Assembly (NCBI GenBank): GCA_003389215.1
Contig: QQVP01000119.1
Coordinates: 124,001-188,000, forward strand
Source of the DNA: Planctomycetota bacterium
Lineage (GTDB): Bacteria; Planctomycetota; Planctomycetia; Pirellulales; UBA7805
Reading direction: 5' to 3'
Length of the DNA: 64,000 bases
The notes under the pieces were generated by a model. That model had not been told where the DNA came from. It searched no databases and saw only the letters and a list, made by a program, of their open reading frames with translations. Shown here in pieces: positions 35,013-42,832 of the stretch. Each line of letters opens with the position of its first letter. The stretch's first letter is position 1. Position numbers and translations under genes: made by a program.

Positions 35013-35283
35013 CGTGACACGGTTTGGCTTCGCGCTCGCGATGGCGTCGGCGCTGTCGTACGTCGGCTGCGTCTTCGTCATGATGACCGTGCCGAAGGAC
35101 GTGGCAATCAACTTCTTCAACAGCATCATGCACGGCGTCGACGTCACGTCCATCATGCGCTGGGACATGCCCTGGTGGGAGATGTTTGTGGGCGTGCTGG
35201 AGATCTTCATTCTGGGTTGGTTGTTCGGCGCGATCATCGCCGTGTTCTACAACATCGGAATGAAGAACAAGAAGGAGAGTTAA
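34999..35283 (+). CDS. small membrane protein, DUF5676-like
   Basis: 94 residues from the ATG at 34999, overlapping the previous gene. Two membrane segments (about 10-28 and 62-84) with the string TSIMRWDMPWWEMFVGVLEIFILGW shortened as MPWWEMFVGVLE. Function unknown; the family is often found with metal-related membrane proteins. It leads by 4 bases into the methyltransferase-like gene at 35288. Confidence 0.75.
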   Translation: MHTLSVTRFGFALAMASALSYVGCVFVMMTVPKDVAINFFNSIMHGVDVTSIMRWDMPWWEMFVGVLEIFILGWLFGAIIAVFYNIGMKNKKES

Positions 35284-35287
35284 AACG

Positions 35288-35962
35288 ATGCACGACCATC
35301 AGGCATACGCCTACGGCGCGTGGGGCCTCGTCGTTACGATGGTCCTGATCAGCGTGTTTTTCATTGTGCGATTCATTCCGATGCGGACTCGCCTCGGCAA
35401 ACGGTCCGGCGGCGCGCTGATCGCTTTCATCGTTGCCCTCTTCGCCGAAATGTACGGCTTCCCGCTGACAATCTATCTGCTTTCGCATTTTGTCGGCATC
35501 CGCATCCCGCTGGACCACATCAGCGGTCATCTGCTGGGCGATCTGATCACGTACCTCGGACTCGGCAACGGCTGGTTCATAGTGATGGCCGTGAGCAATG
35601 TCCTGCTGATCATCGGCATCTGGCTGGTGATGGCTGGCTGGGAGCAGGTCTACAAGTCGGAAGGCAAATTGGTGACCGACGGCGTGTACAAACACATGCG
35701 GCACCCGCAGTACACAGGCATCTTCATCATCACACTGGGATTCATGATCCAATGGCCCACGCTCACGACGCTGATTCTATGGCCGTTCGTCATCGCCATG
35801 TACGTGCGTCTGGCCAAGCGTGAGGAGCAGGACGTACTGAAAGAATTCCCCGATGCCTATCGTGAATATATGCAGCGGACGCCAATGTTTTTCCCGCGGC
35901 TTTTGTCGCGACGCGATCAGCAGCACGGCGCACCGACTGAGGAAGCCGGCAAAGCATCATGA
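35288..35962 (+). CDS. isoprenylcysteine carboxyl methyltransferase-like membrane protein
   Basis: 224 residues from the ATG at 35288. Five or six membrane segments, then the SAM-binding signature of the ICMT/phospholipid methyltransferase family: GVYKHMRHPQYTGI and, near the end, KREEQDVLKEFPDAYREY. In bacteria the methylated substrate of these is usually unknown. It is the third gene of the 34794-35962 cluster, and all three overlap or nearly abut. Confidence 0.82.
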   Translation: MHDHQAYAYGAWGLVVTMVLISVFFIVRFIPMRTRLGKRSGGALIAFIVALFAEMYGFPLTIYLLSHFVGIRIPLDHISGHLLGDLITYLGLGNGWFIVMAVSNVLLIIGIWLVMAGWEQVYKSEGKLVTDGVYKHMRHPQYTGIFIITLGFMIQWPTLTTLILWPFVIAMYVRLAKREEQDVLKEFPDAYREYMQRTPMFFPRLLSRRDQQHGAPTEEAGKAS

Positions 35963-36012
35963 AAGGAAGCGGCATGGGCGAACTTCGCTTTGGCCAAACG
36001 ACGGTCGTTTAG

Positions 36013-36969
36013 TTAGTTGGTTCCTACCAAGCCGCTTTGCCGATTGATCCAGTTCAACGTTTCGCCGATGGCCTGCTCGTAGGAGGTTGTCTGCACTGGG
36101 CCGATCAAGCTTTCGAGTTTCGAGCTGTTGTATGAGATGGCTTCAACGTAGTAAGGCGCCATCGGCATGAATTGGTGGAGTTGACTTGAAAACAGGCTGA
36201 ACAATTTGAGCCGGCGGAGACCAGCGGCTCGTACCTTGATCCGCCGGCCAAGATGGCGGCCGGCGATCTCCGCGATTTCCATTGCTGTAATCGTACCGCA
36301 GCCAGGCAAAATCCAGCGTTCGCCGAACGCGGCTGATTCTCGTGCGATCCGCGCAGCCACCTGCATTGCGTCGGGCACGTATACGTAATCGCGGGCCACG
36401 TTCTTAGCGCCAATCCAATTCATCGCTGAGCCCCGCGCCGCATTTGCCAGTGGCTGTTGAAGCGTGCTGGTATGAACGTACGGTCCAAAGAAATCTGGCA
36501 GGTGCAAAATCGCTCCGCCCGCCTCTTGTAGGATATCCTCTGCCTCACGTCGAAACCGCACCCAATCGACCCCGCCCTCGCGCGGATGGTTTTCGTCGAG
36601 TGGCAACCGCTGGAGTGGAAGATAGGACCAAAAACTGGATACCTGGACGCAGCGCACGCCACCTTGCCCGACAGCGTCAGCGATGTGCCGCGCGGTCACA
36701 GGATGGAGTGACATCATCGATCCTGGGAGGCCGATGCAATCGAACGCTACGTCGTGTCCCTCGATGACCCGTCGCGCGTCGTCGAGCGTTCTCAAATCGG
36801 CTGCAACACGCTGGACCGCAATATTACCGAAACAACGTTCCAGGTTCGCAACACTTCTGGAGACAGCCGTAACTTGCCAACCTTCCTCCAGCAGCGCACG
36901 GCAAAGATGAATGCCGGTCGGACCGGTCGCCCCCAGAACGACAGCTTTTTCATTCGATGTGGCCATCAT
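36013..36969 (-). CDS. NAD(P)-binding epimerase/NmrA-like protein
   Basis: 318 residues from the ATG at 36969 (36966 and 37005 are alternatives). The Rossmann motif GATGPTGIHLC is at about residues 11-21, followed by SDR-extended/NmrA-type strings (VAFDCIGLPG, VQVSSFWSYLP, ARDYVYVPDAM). No Tyr-x3-Lys pair is obvious in the usual place, so catalysis is uncertain. It may act on a sugar nucleotide, quinone or as a redox sensor. Convergent with the methyltransferase-like gene at 35962. Confidence 0.75.
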   Translation of the reverse strand: MMATSNEKAVVLGATGPTGIHLCRALLEEGWQVTAVSRSVANLERCFGNIAVQRVAADLRTLDDARRVIEGHDVAFDCIGLPGSMMSLHPVTARHIADAVGQGGVRCVQVSSFWSYLPLQRLPLDENHPREGGVDWVRFRREAEDILQEAGGAILHLPDFFGPYVHTSTLQQPLANAARGSAMNWIGAKNVARDYVYVPDAMQVAARIARESAAFGERWILPGCGTITAMEIAEIAGRHLGRRIKVRAAGLRRLKLFSLFSSQLHQFMPMAPYYVEAISYNSSKLESLIGPVQTTSYEQAIGETLNWINRQSGLVGTN

Positions 36970-37143
36970 GTGCAACCATTCTGCGCCACTCAGCGACAAT
37001 TTCAATCACGACTCTGAATTCACGCGTGACGACGGCGGCTGGATTCGAGTTGGGAAGTGGGATGGCGATCAACCAAGTCATGCCCGAAGAGGCGGCGCCT
37101 TTGTTGCGCGATCTCGAAGCGCCATAGCTCAAGGAACGGACAT

Positions 37144-37455
37144 TCATACGTCATTGCCCTGCTCCTGGAGCTTGCGAAGCGCATCTTCGTATCCGCGAAC
37201 GGCCTGGTCCTGTGTGCGTTGAAACTCGGCAAGATAATCGCGACCGCTTTCGCCGGCATCGGAGCCAAGCGACCGCAGAAACGACTCGATGCCCTTGCCG
37301 TGGTGATAGTAGTGACTCAGTTGATAGCGTGCCACGAGTTCTCCGCAGCCGAGGCACCGCACATAAATGGTCATGGGTGCATCGGCCTCGCGGACCAAGA
37401 TGTTTCGCGCGTTCCGCGAGCCGCACTGTTGGCACTGCTGTCTGTGTATTTCCAT
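37144..37455 (-). CDS. small zinc-ribbon protein
   Basis: 103 residues from the ATG at 37455. The N-terminus has two CxxC groups (CQQCGSRN and RCLGCGEL) about 22 residues apart, as in a zinc ribbon. The C-terminal half is helical with charged residues. Function unknown. It lies behind the DASS transporter and response regulator on the same strand, so it may be the last gene of that operon. Confidence 0.7.
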   Translation of the reverse strand: MEIHRQQCQQCGSRNARNILVREADAPMTIYVRCLGCGELVARYQLSHYYHHGKGIESFLRSLGSDAGESGRDYLAEFQRTQDQAVRGYEDALRKLQEQGNDV

Positions 37456-37485
37456 CGCTACATCTCCCGACTCTCGACTCTCAAT

Positions 37486-38859
37486 TCAAAACAGCCCCAC
37501 CAGATCCCACCACCAATGGCCGGTGGTCAAAGCGAGTGCCAGTCCCGTCACGGTTACAATCGCGCCCGGAACGAGCATGTCCTTGACCTTCAGTTCACCG
37601 GAACTAAACGCGATGGCGTTCGGTGGTGTCGAGACAGGCAGCGGCATGGCCAGCGTACAAGCGAATGCGACGCCCACGAGGACCGGCGACAGATTCTCGA
37701 CGCTCAAGCCCAAGATGATCGGCATCAGCAAGTTGGCCGTGGCCGTGTTGCTCATCACCGACGACATCAGGCAGGCGGCTGAACCAAGGATGACCAGCAG
37801 CACAAAACAATCCGAATCTTCGACCGGCAGTCGCTCGACCAGCCAGGCGGCCAGGCCACTAACAGAAATGATTGTCCCCAAGCACAAACCTCCGCCCATC
37901 ATCAGCAACACGTCCCAGGATATCGTTCGCAAATCCTTTACCGTCAAGATCTTTGCGCCGAAAAACGCGACGACTGGAAGCAGCGCCACGGTACCCGCTG
38001 CCAGACCGTGCATCCCACTCGTTACCCAGCCAACTACAGTGGCCGCCGACACGGCTACGACGACCACGGCTGACGGTGACCACTGGATTCGGGCGGTTTC
38101 GCCGCTTAACTCGATCGTTGTTTGCCGGCCGCGAAAGACGAGCATCAAAACGGCCCACGCGAAGCCGATCATGACAACGACACCTGGCACGCCGATGAGC
38201 ATCCACATTCCAAAACTGGGCGCAAATCCAGCGTGCTGCATGTACTGAATGGCGATCGCGTTGGGTGGACTGCCGATCGGCGTTCCCAAGCCACCGATGT
38301 TTGCCGCAAAGGGAACGGCCAACAGGATTGCTTTGCGATGAGCATCGTCGGCCGGCAATTGTTGCGCGATCGGCAGACAAATCGCGAGCATCATCGCGGC
38401 GGTGGCCGTGTTGCTGAGCCACATCGACAACACAGCCGTCACCGCCATCACGCCGATGAGCATGACCGGAACGCGACGGCCGGTGCGAGCGAGCATCCAG
38501 CGGGCCATCTGTTCATCGAGCCGATACTTGTGCAGAGCGGCCGAGAGAACGAAGCCGCCCAGAAACAGCAGAATCACGTCTGAGAAGAACGGCGCGAGCA
38601 GTTCACTCTCCGAAATCGCCATCCCGTCACGGCGCATCCGCGGCACGAGCCATACCAGACCGAGCCCAAGCACCACGAAGCTCGTCACAAACAGCGGCAC
38701 GGCCTCGCTAATCCACAGGGTCGCGGCGATCAGCAAGATTACAAAGGCCACCTGCGCCGGACCTGACAGTTCCCAGCGGGAATAGACCTCGAACACGCCA
38801 GACAGAACAAATGCGACGATCAGGCCGGCGACCAGCAGTGGTACGATTGACTTACGCAT
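37486..38859 (-). CDS. DASS-family (SLC13-like) sodium/anion transporter
   Basis: 457 residues from the ATG at 38859, which overlaps the response regulator stop by 1 base (TTA/CAT); the frame continues to 38880. About 12 membrane segments with the family's SNT motif twice (SMWLSNTATAAMMLAI and SSVMSNTATANLLMP) and the GTPIGSPPNAIAIQY loop. These carriers take up dicarboxylates, sulfate or citrate with Na+. Substrate is not assignable. Coupling to the response regulator suggests signal-controlled uptake. Confidence 0.88.
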   Translation of the reverse strand: MRKSIVPLLVAGLIVAFVLSGVFEVYSRWELSGPAQVAFVILLIAATLWISEAVPLFVTSFVVLGLGLVWLVPRMRRDGMAISESELLAPFFSDVILLFLGGFVLSAALHKYRLDEQMARWMLARTGRRVPVMLIGVMAVTAVLSMWLSNTATAAMMLAICLPIAQQLPADDAHRKAILLAVPFAANIGGLGTPIGSPPNAIAIQYMQHAGFAPSFGMWMLIGVPGVVVMIGFAWAVLMLVFRGRQTTIELSGETARIQWSPSAVVVVAVSAATVVGWVTSGMHGLAAGTVALLPVVAFFGAKILTVKDLRTISWDVLLMMGGGLCLGTIISVSGLAAWLVERLPVEDSDCFVLLVILGSAACLMSSVMSNTATANLLMPIILGLSVENLSPVLVGVAFACTLAMPLPVSTPPNAIAFSSGELKVKDMLVPGAIVTVTGLALALTTGHWWWDLVGLF

Positions 38860-39527
38860 TAACCGTTTTCGAGCACCCATTGGACAGCGGCGCGGTTGAG
38901 TTCGGCGGCGTTCTTCAAGTCGAGTTTGCGCTTGATGTTCTCGCGGTGCGTGTCGATCGTGTGCGTGCTCAGGTGCAGGAGGTTGGCAATTTCGCCGGTT
39001 GTCAGCCCTTCGCCAATCAATCGAAAGACTTCCAACTCGCGATCAGAGAGCTTGTCCACGGATGGGGCCGCTTCGTCGCTCGGCCGGCCGACCGAGCGGC
39101 TCAACACACGCTGGCTCATTTCTGGGCTCAGGTAGACTTTGCCGTCCAGGATCTGGCGAATCGCTTCCAGAACTTGCTCTGGAGCCTCTTGCTTCGTGAT
39201 GTATCCGTCGGCTCCGGCTTGGAGCGCGCGATCGGCGTAGAGCGATTCCGTGTACATCGTGTGGACCAGGACCTTGGGTCGCGTCCCCGCGGGACCGGTC
39301 GATTTCAGGCGTTTGATCAGATCAACGCCGTGACTGCTCTTCAACGAAATGTCGACAATCACCAAGTCGGGACGCAGTTGTTTGACTTGCTCTAGCGCTT
39401 CGTCCATATCGGCCGCTTCGCCGCACACTTCCAGACCCGCTTCACCGGCAATACGACCGGCAAGGCCCTCGCGGACCATCGGGTGGTCGTCGACGATCAG
39501 GATGCTGGCGCGAGTTTTCTTTTTCAT
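38859..39527 (-). CDS. NarL/FixJ-type response regulator
   Basis: 222 residues from the ATG at 39527; the frame extends to 39632 without receiver character. Receiver domain: acidic pair in ILIVDDHPMVREG, phospho-site Asp in LVIVDISLKSSHG, Lys in GYITKQEAP. The C-terminal LuxR-type HTH reads SDRELEVFRLIGEGLTTGEI. The only histidine kinase in the window, at 45699-47948, is of the NarX/NarL-partner class (HisKA_3), so the two may pair across 6 kb, though that is inferred. The stop overlaps the DASS transporter start. Confidence 0.9.
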   Translation of the reverse strand: MKKKTRASILIVDDHPMVREGLAGRIAGEAGLEVCGEAADMDEALEQVKQLRPDLVIVDISLKSSHGVDLIKRLKSTGPAGTRPKVLVHTMYTESLYADRALQAGADGYITKQEAPEQVLEAIRQILDGKVYLSPEMSQRVLSRSVGRPSDEAAPSVDKLSDRELEVFRLIGEGLTTGEIANLLHLSTHTIDTHRENIKRKLDLKNAAELNRAAVQWVLENG

Positions 39528-39842
39528 GGTGACAACCGTGTCGGAGTCGAACCCTCGCTGAACAAAATGCCCACCTCTGGACTTGACGACGCCATGATGT
39601 TGATGTTGCCGAAAAATCCTTCCATCCACCACCTTAGATGCACATTGCGGGCCGTTTCTTCGCTGATAAGTTCGGCAAAATAGCCCTACACGATCGGGGT
39701 CAGGCGAACGTCCGAACTACGCGAATGACCGCTCGATTTGTGAAGAAACACGCTGCTGGGAGCATCTAAGTGATTAGAGACGAATATCGAATGAGTTTGC
39801 GGTTACAGCGGCCTCTCGCGGCATTCAGTGGGGATCGCGGCT
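39528..39842. other. 315-bp divergent gap
   Basis: It lies between the response regulator and the anti-sigma factor. No gene is supported. It probably holds both promoters, but I could not point to clear -35/-10 boxes. Confidence 0.5.
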
Positions 39843-40694
39843 ATGAACTGTACGACCACCAAACGGCTGATTTCGGCCTACTACGACAACGAATTGGCTG
39901 CTGACGTTCAGTCAGAACTGAGACGTCATTTGGAAGAATGCACCAAATGCGCTAGGACCGTCGCCCAATTTCAGCAACTTTCTCGCCTGGCCGCGCGACT
40001 ACCGGACCCTACTCCGCCGGCAGATTTGTGGCCCCGTATCGAACGCGCGTTGGATCGGACGAGGACGAATCTATTGCTCCGTGCTATCCGTCCCGTCTTC
40101 GCGTCGGCCAGAGCAACGTGGCAGACACGGCCGGCAGTGCGTTTCGCTGCGGTCGCCGCAACCGTGCTGGTGGTCGTGGCGGCTGGGTATTTGCTATCGT
40201 CCGTTGACCTGCGCGAGGCAGGGCATCGTCAGGTTGCCGCCGACTTTGACCGCTACTTGAACCGATTTCATCAGGATGTCGACGGCGCCCAGCAGATTTT
40301 GATGGCCAACTACAACGGACAGCGCGTGGATGTAAGCGATGCCGCCGCCATTGTTCGCTACGAACCGGTGGCAGCGACACAGGTTCCCGCGGGATACGCC
40401 GTTGACGATGTCAGCGTGCTGGAAATGCCGTGTTGCAAGTGTGTGCAGGTAATCTGGCAGCGCCAAGCGGGCGGGCATCTCGCAATCTTTGAACACGAAA
40501 AGGAACAGGTCACGTGGTTCGGCGAGCGGCCTTCCATCGCTGCCCGCTGCCATGGCAAAGCCGTGCGGATCGTCGAGATGGACCAGCAGCTTGCCGCTAC
40601 ATGGACATCCGGCCCGCGGCAGTTGACGCTCGTCGGTGCCAGAGACATCGACGAGCTACTGCAGTTGGTTTTGCACTTTGAAGACACGTCGTGA
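39843..40694 (+). CDS. zinc-finger anti-sigma factor, membrane-anchored
   Basis: 283 residues from the ATG at 39843 (an earlier in-frame ATG at 39828 is possible). The N-terminal zinc-finger domain has the H-x3-C-x2-C motif (HLEECTKC, about residues 33-40) of ZAS anti-sigma factors, with an earlier Cys/His. One membrane segment lies at about residues 103-120. The extracytoplasmic part is about 160 residues with a CCKC group (MPCCKCVQVIW). ZAS anti-sigmas hold an ECF sigma factor inactive. No sigma factor gene is next to it, which is unusual. The following gene is a methyltransferase. Confidence 0.8.
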   Translation: MNCTTTKRLISAYYDNELAADVQSELRRHLEECTKCARTVAQFQQLSRLAARLPDPTPPADLWPRIERALDRTRTNLLLRAIRPVFASARATWQTRPAVRFAAVAATVLVVVAAGYLLSSVDLREAGHRQVAADFDRYLNRFHQDVDGAQQILMANYNGQRVDVSDAAAIVRYEPVAATQVPAGYAVDDVSVLEMPCCKCVQVIWQRQAGGHLAIFEHEKEQVTWFGERPSIAARCHGKAVRIVEMDQQLAATWTSGPRQLTLVGARDIDELLQLVLHFEDTS

Positions 40695-40723
40695 CTTAGC
40701 GGAGTCAACGACCGGATTGAAAA

Positions 40724-41365
40724 ATGCTCTCGCACACGCAACTCGTGAGCTTGTACCGTCGACGGGCGGCTCGATACGACTTCACAGCCAACCTCTACTA
40801 TCTTGTGGGCTTTCGCGAGTGGCGATACCGCCAGCGAGCGGTGGAGTCGCTCCATCTGCAGCAGGGCGACACCGTCGTTGAAATCGGCTGTGGCACGGGG
40901 CTGAACTTCAGCCTCTTGCAAGACAAAATTGGCCCCCAGGGCCGGATCATCGGCGTGGACATGACGGACGCGATGCTCGACCAGGCTCGTGCGCGAATCG
41001 AGAAAAACGGTTGGACCAATGTCGAACTGGTCCAAAGCGACGCCGCAGATTTCGAGTTTCCACGGAATGTAAACGGAATCATTTCGACATTCGCCTTGAC
41101 CTTGGTTCCGCAGTTCGACGACGTGATTCGCCGCGGAGCGAACGCGCTGACGAAGGGCAGTCGCTGGGTTGTCGCCGACCTGAAAATGCCCAGCAATCTC
41201 TTCCGTTTCTTGTACCCTCTGCTTCTGCCGCTGTTTCGCCCGTTCGGAGTGACGCTTGATCTAGCCGCCCGCCACCCATGGGAGTCGATCGAGAATCATC
41301 TCCACAGCACGACCATGCAAGAGTTGTTCCTGGGATTCACTTACATCGCCAGCGGCGAGAAATAG
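40724..41365 (+). CDS. class I SAM-dependent methyltransferase
   Basis: 213 residues from the ATG at 40724, 29 bp after the anti-sigma gene. Class I Rossmann motifs: VVEIGCGTGLNFSL (SAM-binding, about residues 44-57), IIGVDMTDAMLDQAR and a post-II acidic SDAADFEFPR, then the strand WVVADLKM. Similar to UbiE-type enzymes; the substrate is unknown. Downstream gap 41366-41449 holds nothing clear. Confidence 0.85.
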   Translation: MLSHTQLVSLYRRRAARYDFTANLYYLVGFREWRYRQRAVESLHLQQGDTVVEIGCGTGLNFSLLQDKIGPQGRIIGVDMTDAMLDQARARIEKNGWTNVELVQSDAADFEFPRNVNGIISTFALTLVPQFDDVIRRGANALTKGSRWVVADLKMPSNLFRFLYPLLLPLFRPFGVTLDLAARHPWESIENHLHSTTMQELFLGFTYIASGEK

Positions 41366-41449
41366 CCTACGGTTGCGCCACTGATATTCGCACCTTCGTG
41401 CGTTGAGCGATTGGCTTATACGTGCTCCGGCGGACTGTTCCGGTGGCAT

Positions 41450-42169
41450 CTAAACACCGGCTCGCGCCTCTTCCAATTCGATGGCTCTCGGAAACAGAAT
41501 GTTGTTCTCTTTGTGGACGTGCTGATGCATGTTGGACTCCAGTTCGCGGAGTCCATCGAGCATCGCGCGGTAAGTGTTGCAGGCGTCGGCGGGGATTTCA
41601 TACTTGTTGGTCAGGTCTCGGATTTTCGACAGTGCATTACCAGCATTGTCGTGCTCGTGTTCCATCACGCCAATCGGATTGGCGACGCTGCCAAATGGGA
41701 ACGACGCATTGGCGCCGGAGTGCTCCATTTGGCGAATGGCAGGAAACAGAACACGTTCCTCCTTGAACATGTGCGGTTCAAGTTCGGCACGCAACGCAGC
41801 AAAGACTTCTTGGAGCCTGGCTAATTCCGGATGGGACTCGCCGTGCGCGTCCACGACCTTGGAGATTATTTCGGTCAGTCGCGGTAGTTCACTCTTGAGG
41901 TACGTATGATGCGTCTGCTCGATGTGGTCGCACAACTTGGCGAGGGGTGCGTTGAGCCAATCCTCCGTCGGCTCATCGCCCCCGTTGATAGCCTGCTCAA
42001 TTTGCTGCAAGACGTGTTGAGGATCAAGCTGTCGATCCCAGCAAGCTTGCTCAAGCGACTTCCCTCCGCCACAGCAATAGTCGATCTCGAACGACTCGAA
42101 AACGCGAGACGTTTGTGGATACCGCGCAACCCAGTTGCCGACAGTCGTGTTCAGGTTGACCTGTGTCAT
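41450..42169 (-). CDS. ric: iron-sulfur cluster repair di-iron protein (RIC/YtfE/ScdA)
   Basis: 239 residues from the ATG at 42169. N-terminal ScdA-type region with the YCCGGGK motif (about residues 30-37). The remainder is the hemerythrin-like four-helix bundle with spaced His/Glu ligands (CDHIEQTHH, PHMFKEERVLFP, MEHEHDN, MHQHVHKENNILFP). RIC repairs Fe-S clusters damaged by nitric oxide and oxidants. It is in a minus-strand group with a cupin and qNOR opposite an Rrf2 regulator, which is a classic NO-defence setting. Convergent with the methyltransferase gene. Confidence 0.92.
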   Translation of the reverse strand: MTQVNLNTTVGNWVARYPQTSRVFESFEIDYCCGGGKSLEQACWDRQLDPQHVLQQIEQAINGGDEPTEDWLNAPLAKLCDHIEQTHHTYLKSELPRLTEIISKVVDAHGESHPELARLQEVFAALRAELEPHMFKEERVLFPAIRQMEHSGANASFPFGSVANPIGVMEHEHDNAGNALSKIRDLTNKYEIPADACNTYRAMLDGLRELESNMHQHVHKENNILFPRAIELEEARAGV

Positions 42170-42216
42170 AGTTTGGCTCCCCTCGTTTGTTATTGTTTCA
42201 ATTCGTTATCCAGCGG

Positions 42217-42459
42217 TCACAGCATGCTTGGTGTCGGATTGTGTACGACGTTGGTGGCATCCTCGTCGGTCAATGGCTCCGTGGAATGCTCCCACGCCTC
42301 GTAGCTCGCCAACGCGCTGCCTTGTTCGAACTTGCCGCGGTGCTCGCCGAGGTCTTTCAAGGTCGCCCAGTGTACGTAAGCCAGCAATTGCTGCTCGGAA
42401 CCGAACGTCGCAACAAGACGACGGTCGACGCCCTTCTTCGAGCCGTACAAGTAATGCAC
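42217..42459 (-). CDS. small conserved-looking hypothetical protein
   Basis: 80 residues from the ATG at 42459. Compact, mostly helical, with Tyr/Trp-rich strings (MHYLYGSKKGVDRR, LLAYVHWATLK, YEAWEHS). No signal peptide or Cys. It lies between RIC and the cupin on the same strand with short spacing (47 and 13 bp), so it is probably cotranscribed in the NO-defence group. Function unknown. Confidence 0.65.
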   Translation of the reverse strand: MHYLYGSKKGVDRRLVATFGSEQQLLAYVHWATLKDLGEHRGKFEQGSALASYEAWEHSTEPLTDEDATNVVHNPTPSML

Positions 42460-42472
42460 AAGTTGCCTCCTT

Positions 42473-42808
42473 CTACTGCTTGTGTTTCAGCAGAATCGTT
42501 ACCAGCAGTGACGAGTCTTCGACGGCTCTCAGGGCGTGGTCGTCCGAACCGCTCAGGTAGAGCAGCTTGCCGGCGCTCAGTTCGCACTCCGACTGCTCGG
42601 TCGAAAACACGACGTTGCCTTCCAGGCACTGAACGGTGATTTCGCCTGGCACGTTGTGTTGCTTGATCTCTTTGCCGGCAGGCAACACCAGCCGAATCAC
42701 TTCCAGGCAGTCGGTCGTGACCAAGGTCGTCGTCTGAGCATCCTTCAACCGTGCGCCCAGGGGACGAACGTCGATGACTTCCGCTGGATCTGCATGTGGA
42801 ATTGCCAT
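42473..42808 (-). CDS. small cupin-domain protein
   Basis: 111 residues from the ATG at 42808. Single cupin barrel: KEIKQHNVPGEITVQCLEG (motif 1; one His and Glu of the usual set visible) and GKLLYLSGSDDHALRAVE (motif 2 with His). The barrel normally binds one metal ion. It lies between qNOR and the small protein on the minus strand, likely regulatory or protective in NO response. The function is inferred from place. Confidence 0.8.
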   Translation of the reverse strand: MAIPHADPAEVIDVRPLGARLKDAQTTTLVTTDCLEVIRLVLPAGKEIKQHNVPGEITVQCLEGNVVFSTEQSECELSAGKLLYLSGSDDHALRAVEDSSLLVTILLKHKQ

Positions 42809-42832
42809 TTCGAGATCTCCTTTTGATGTAGG

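Noticed and set aside
39828-39842. Earlier start for the anti-sigma gene
   Set aside because: Adds five residues with no benefit; the ATG at 39843 matches the family's length better.
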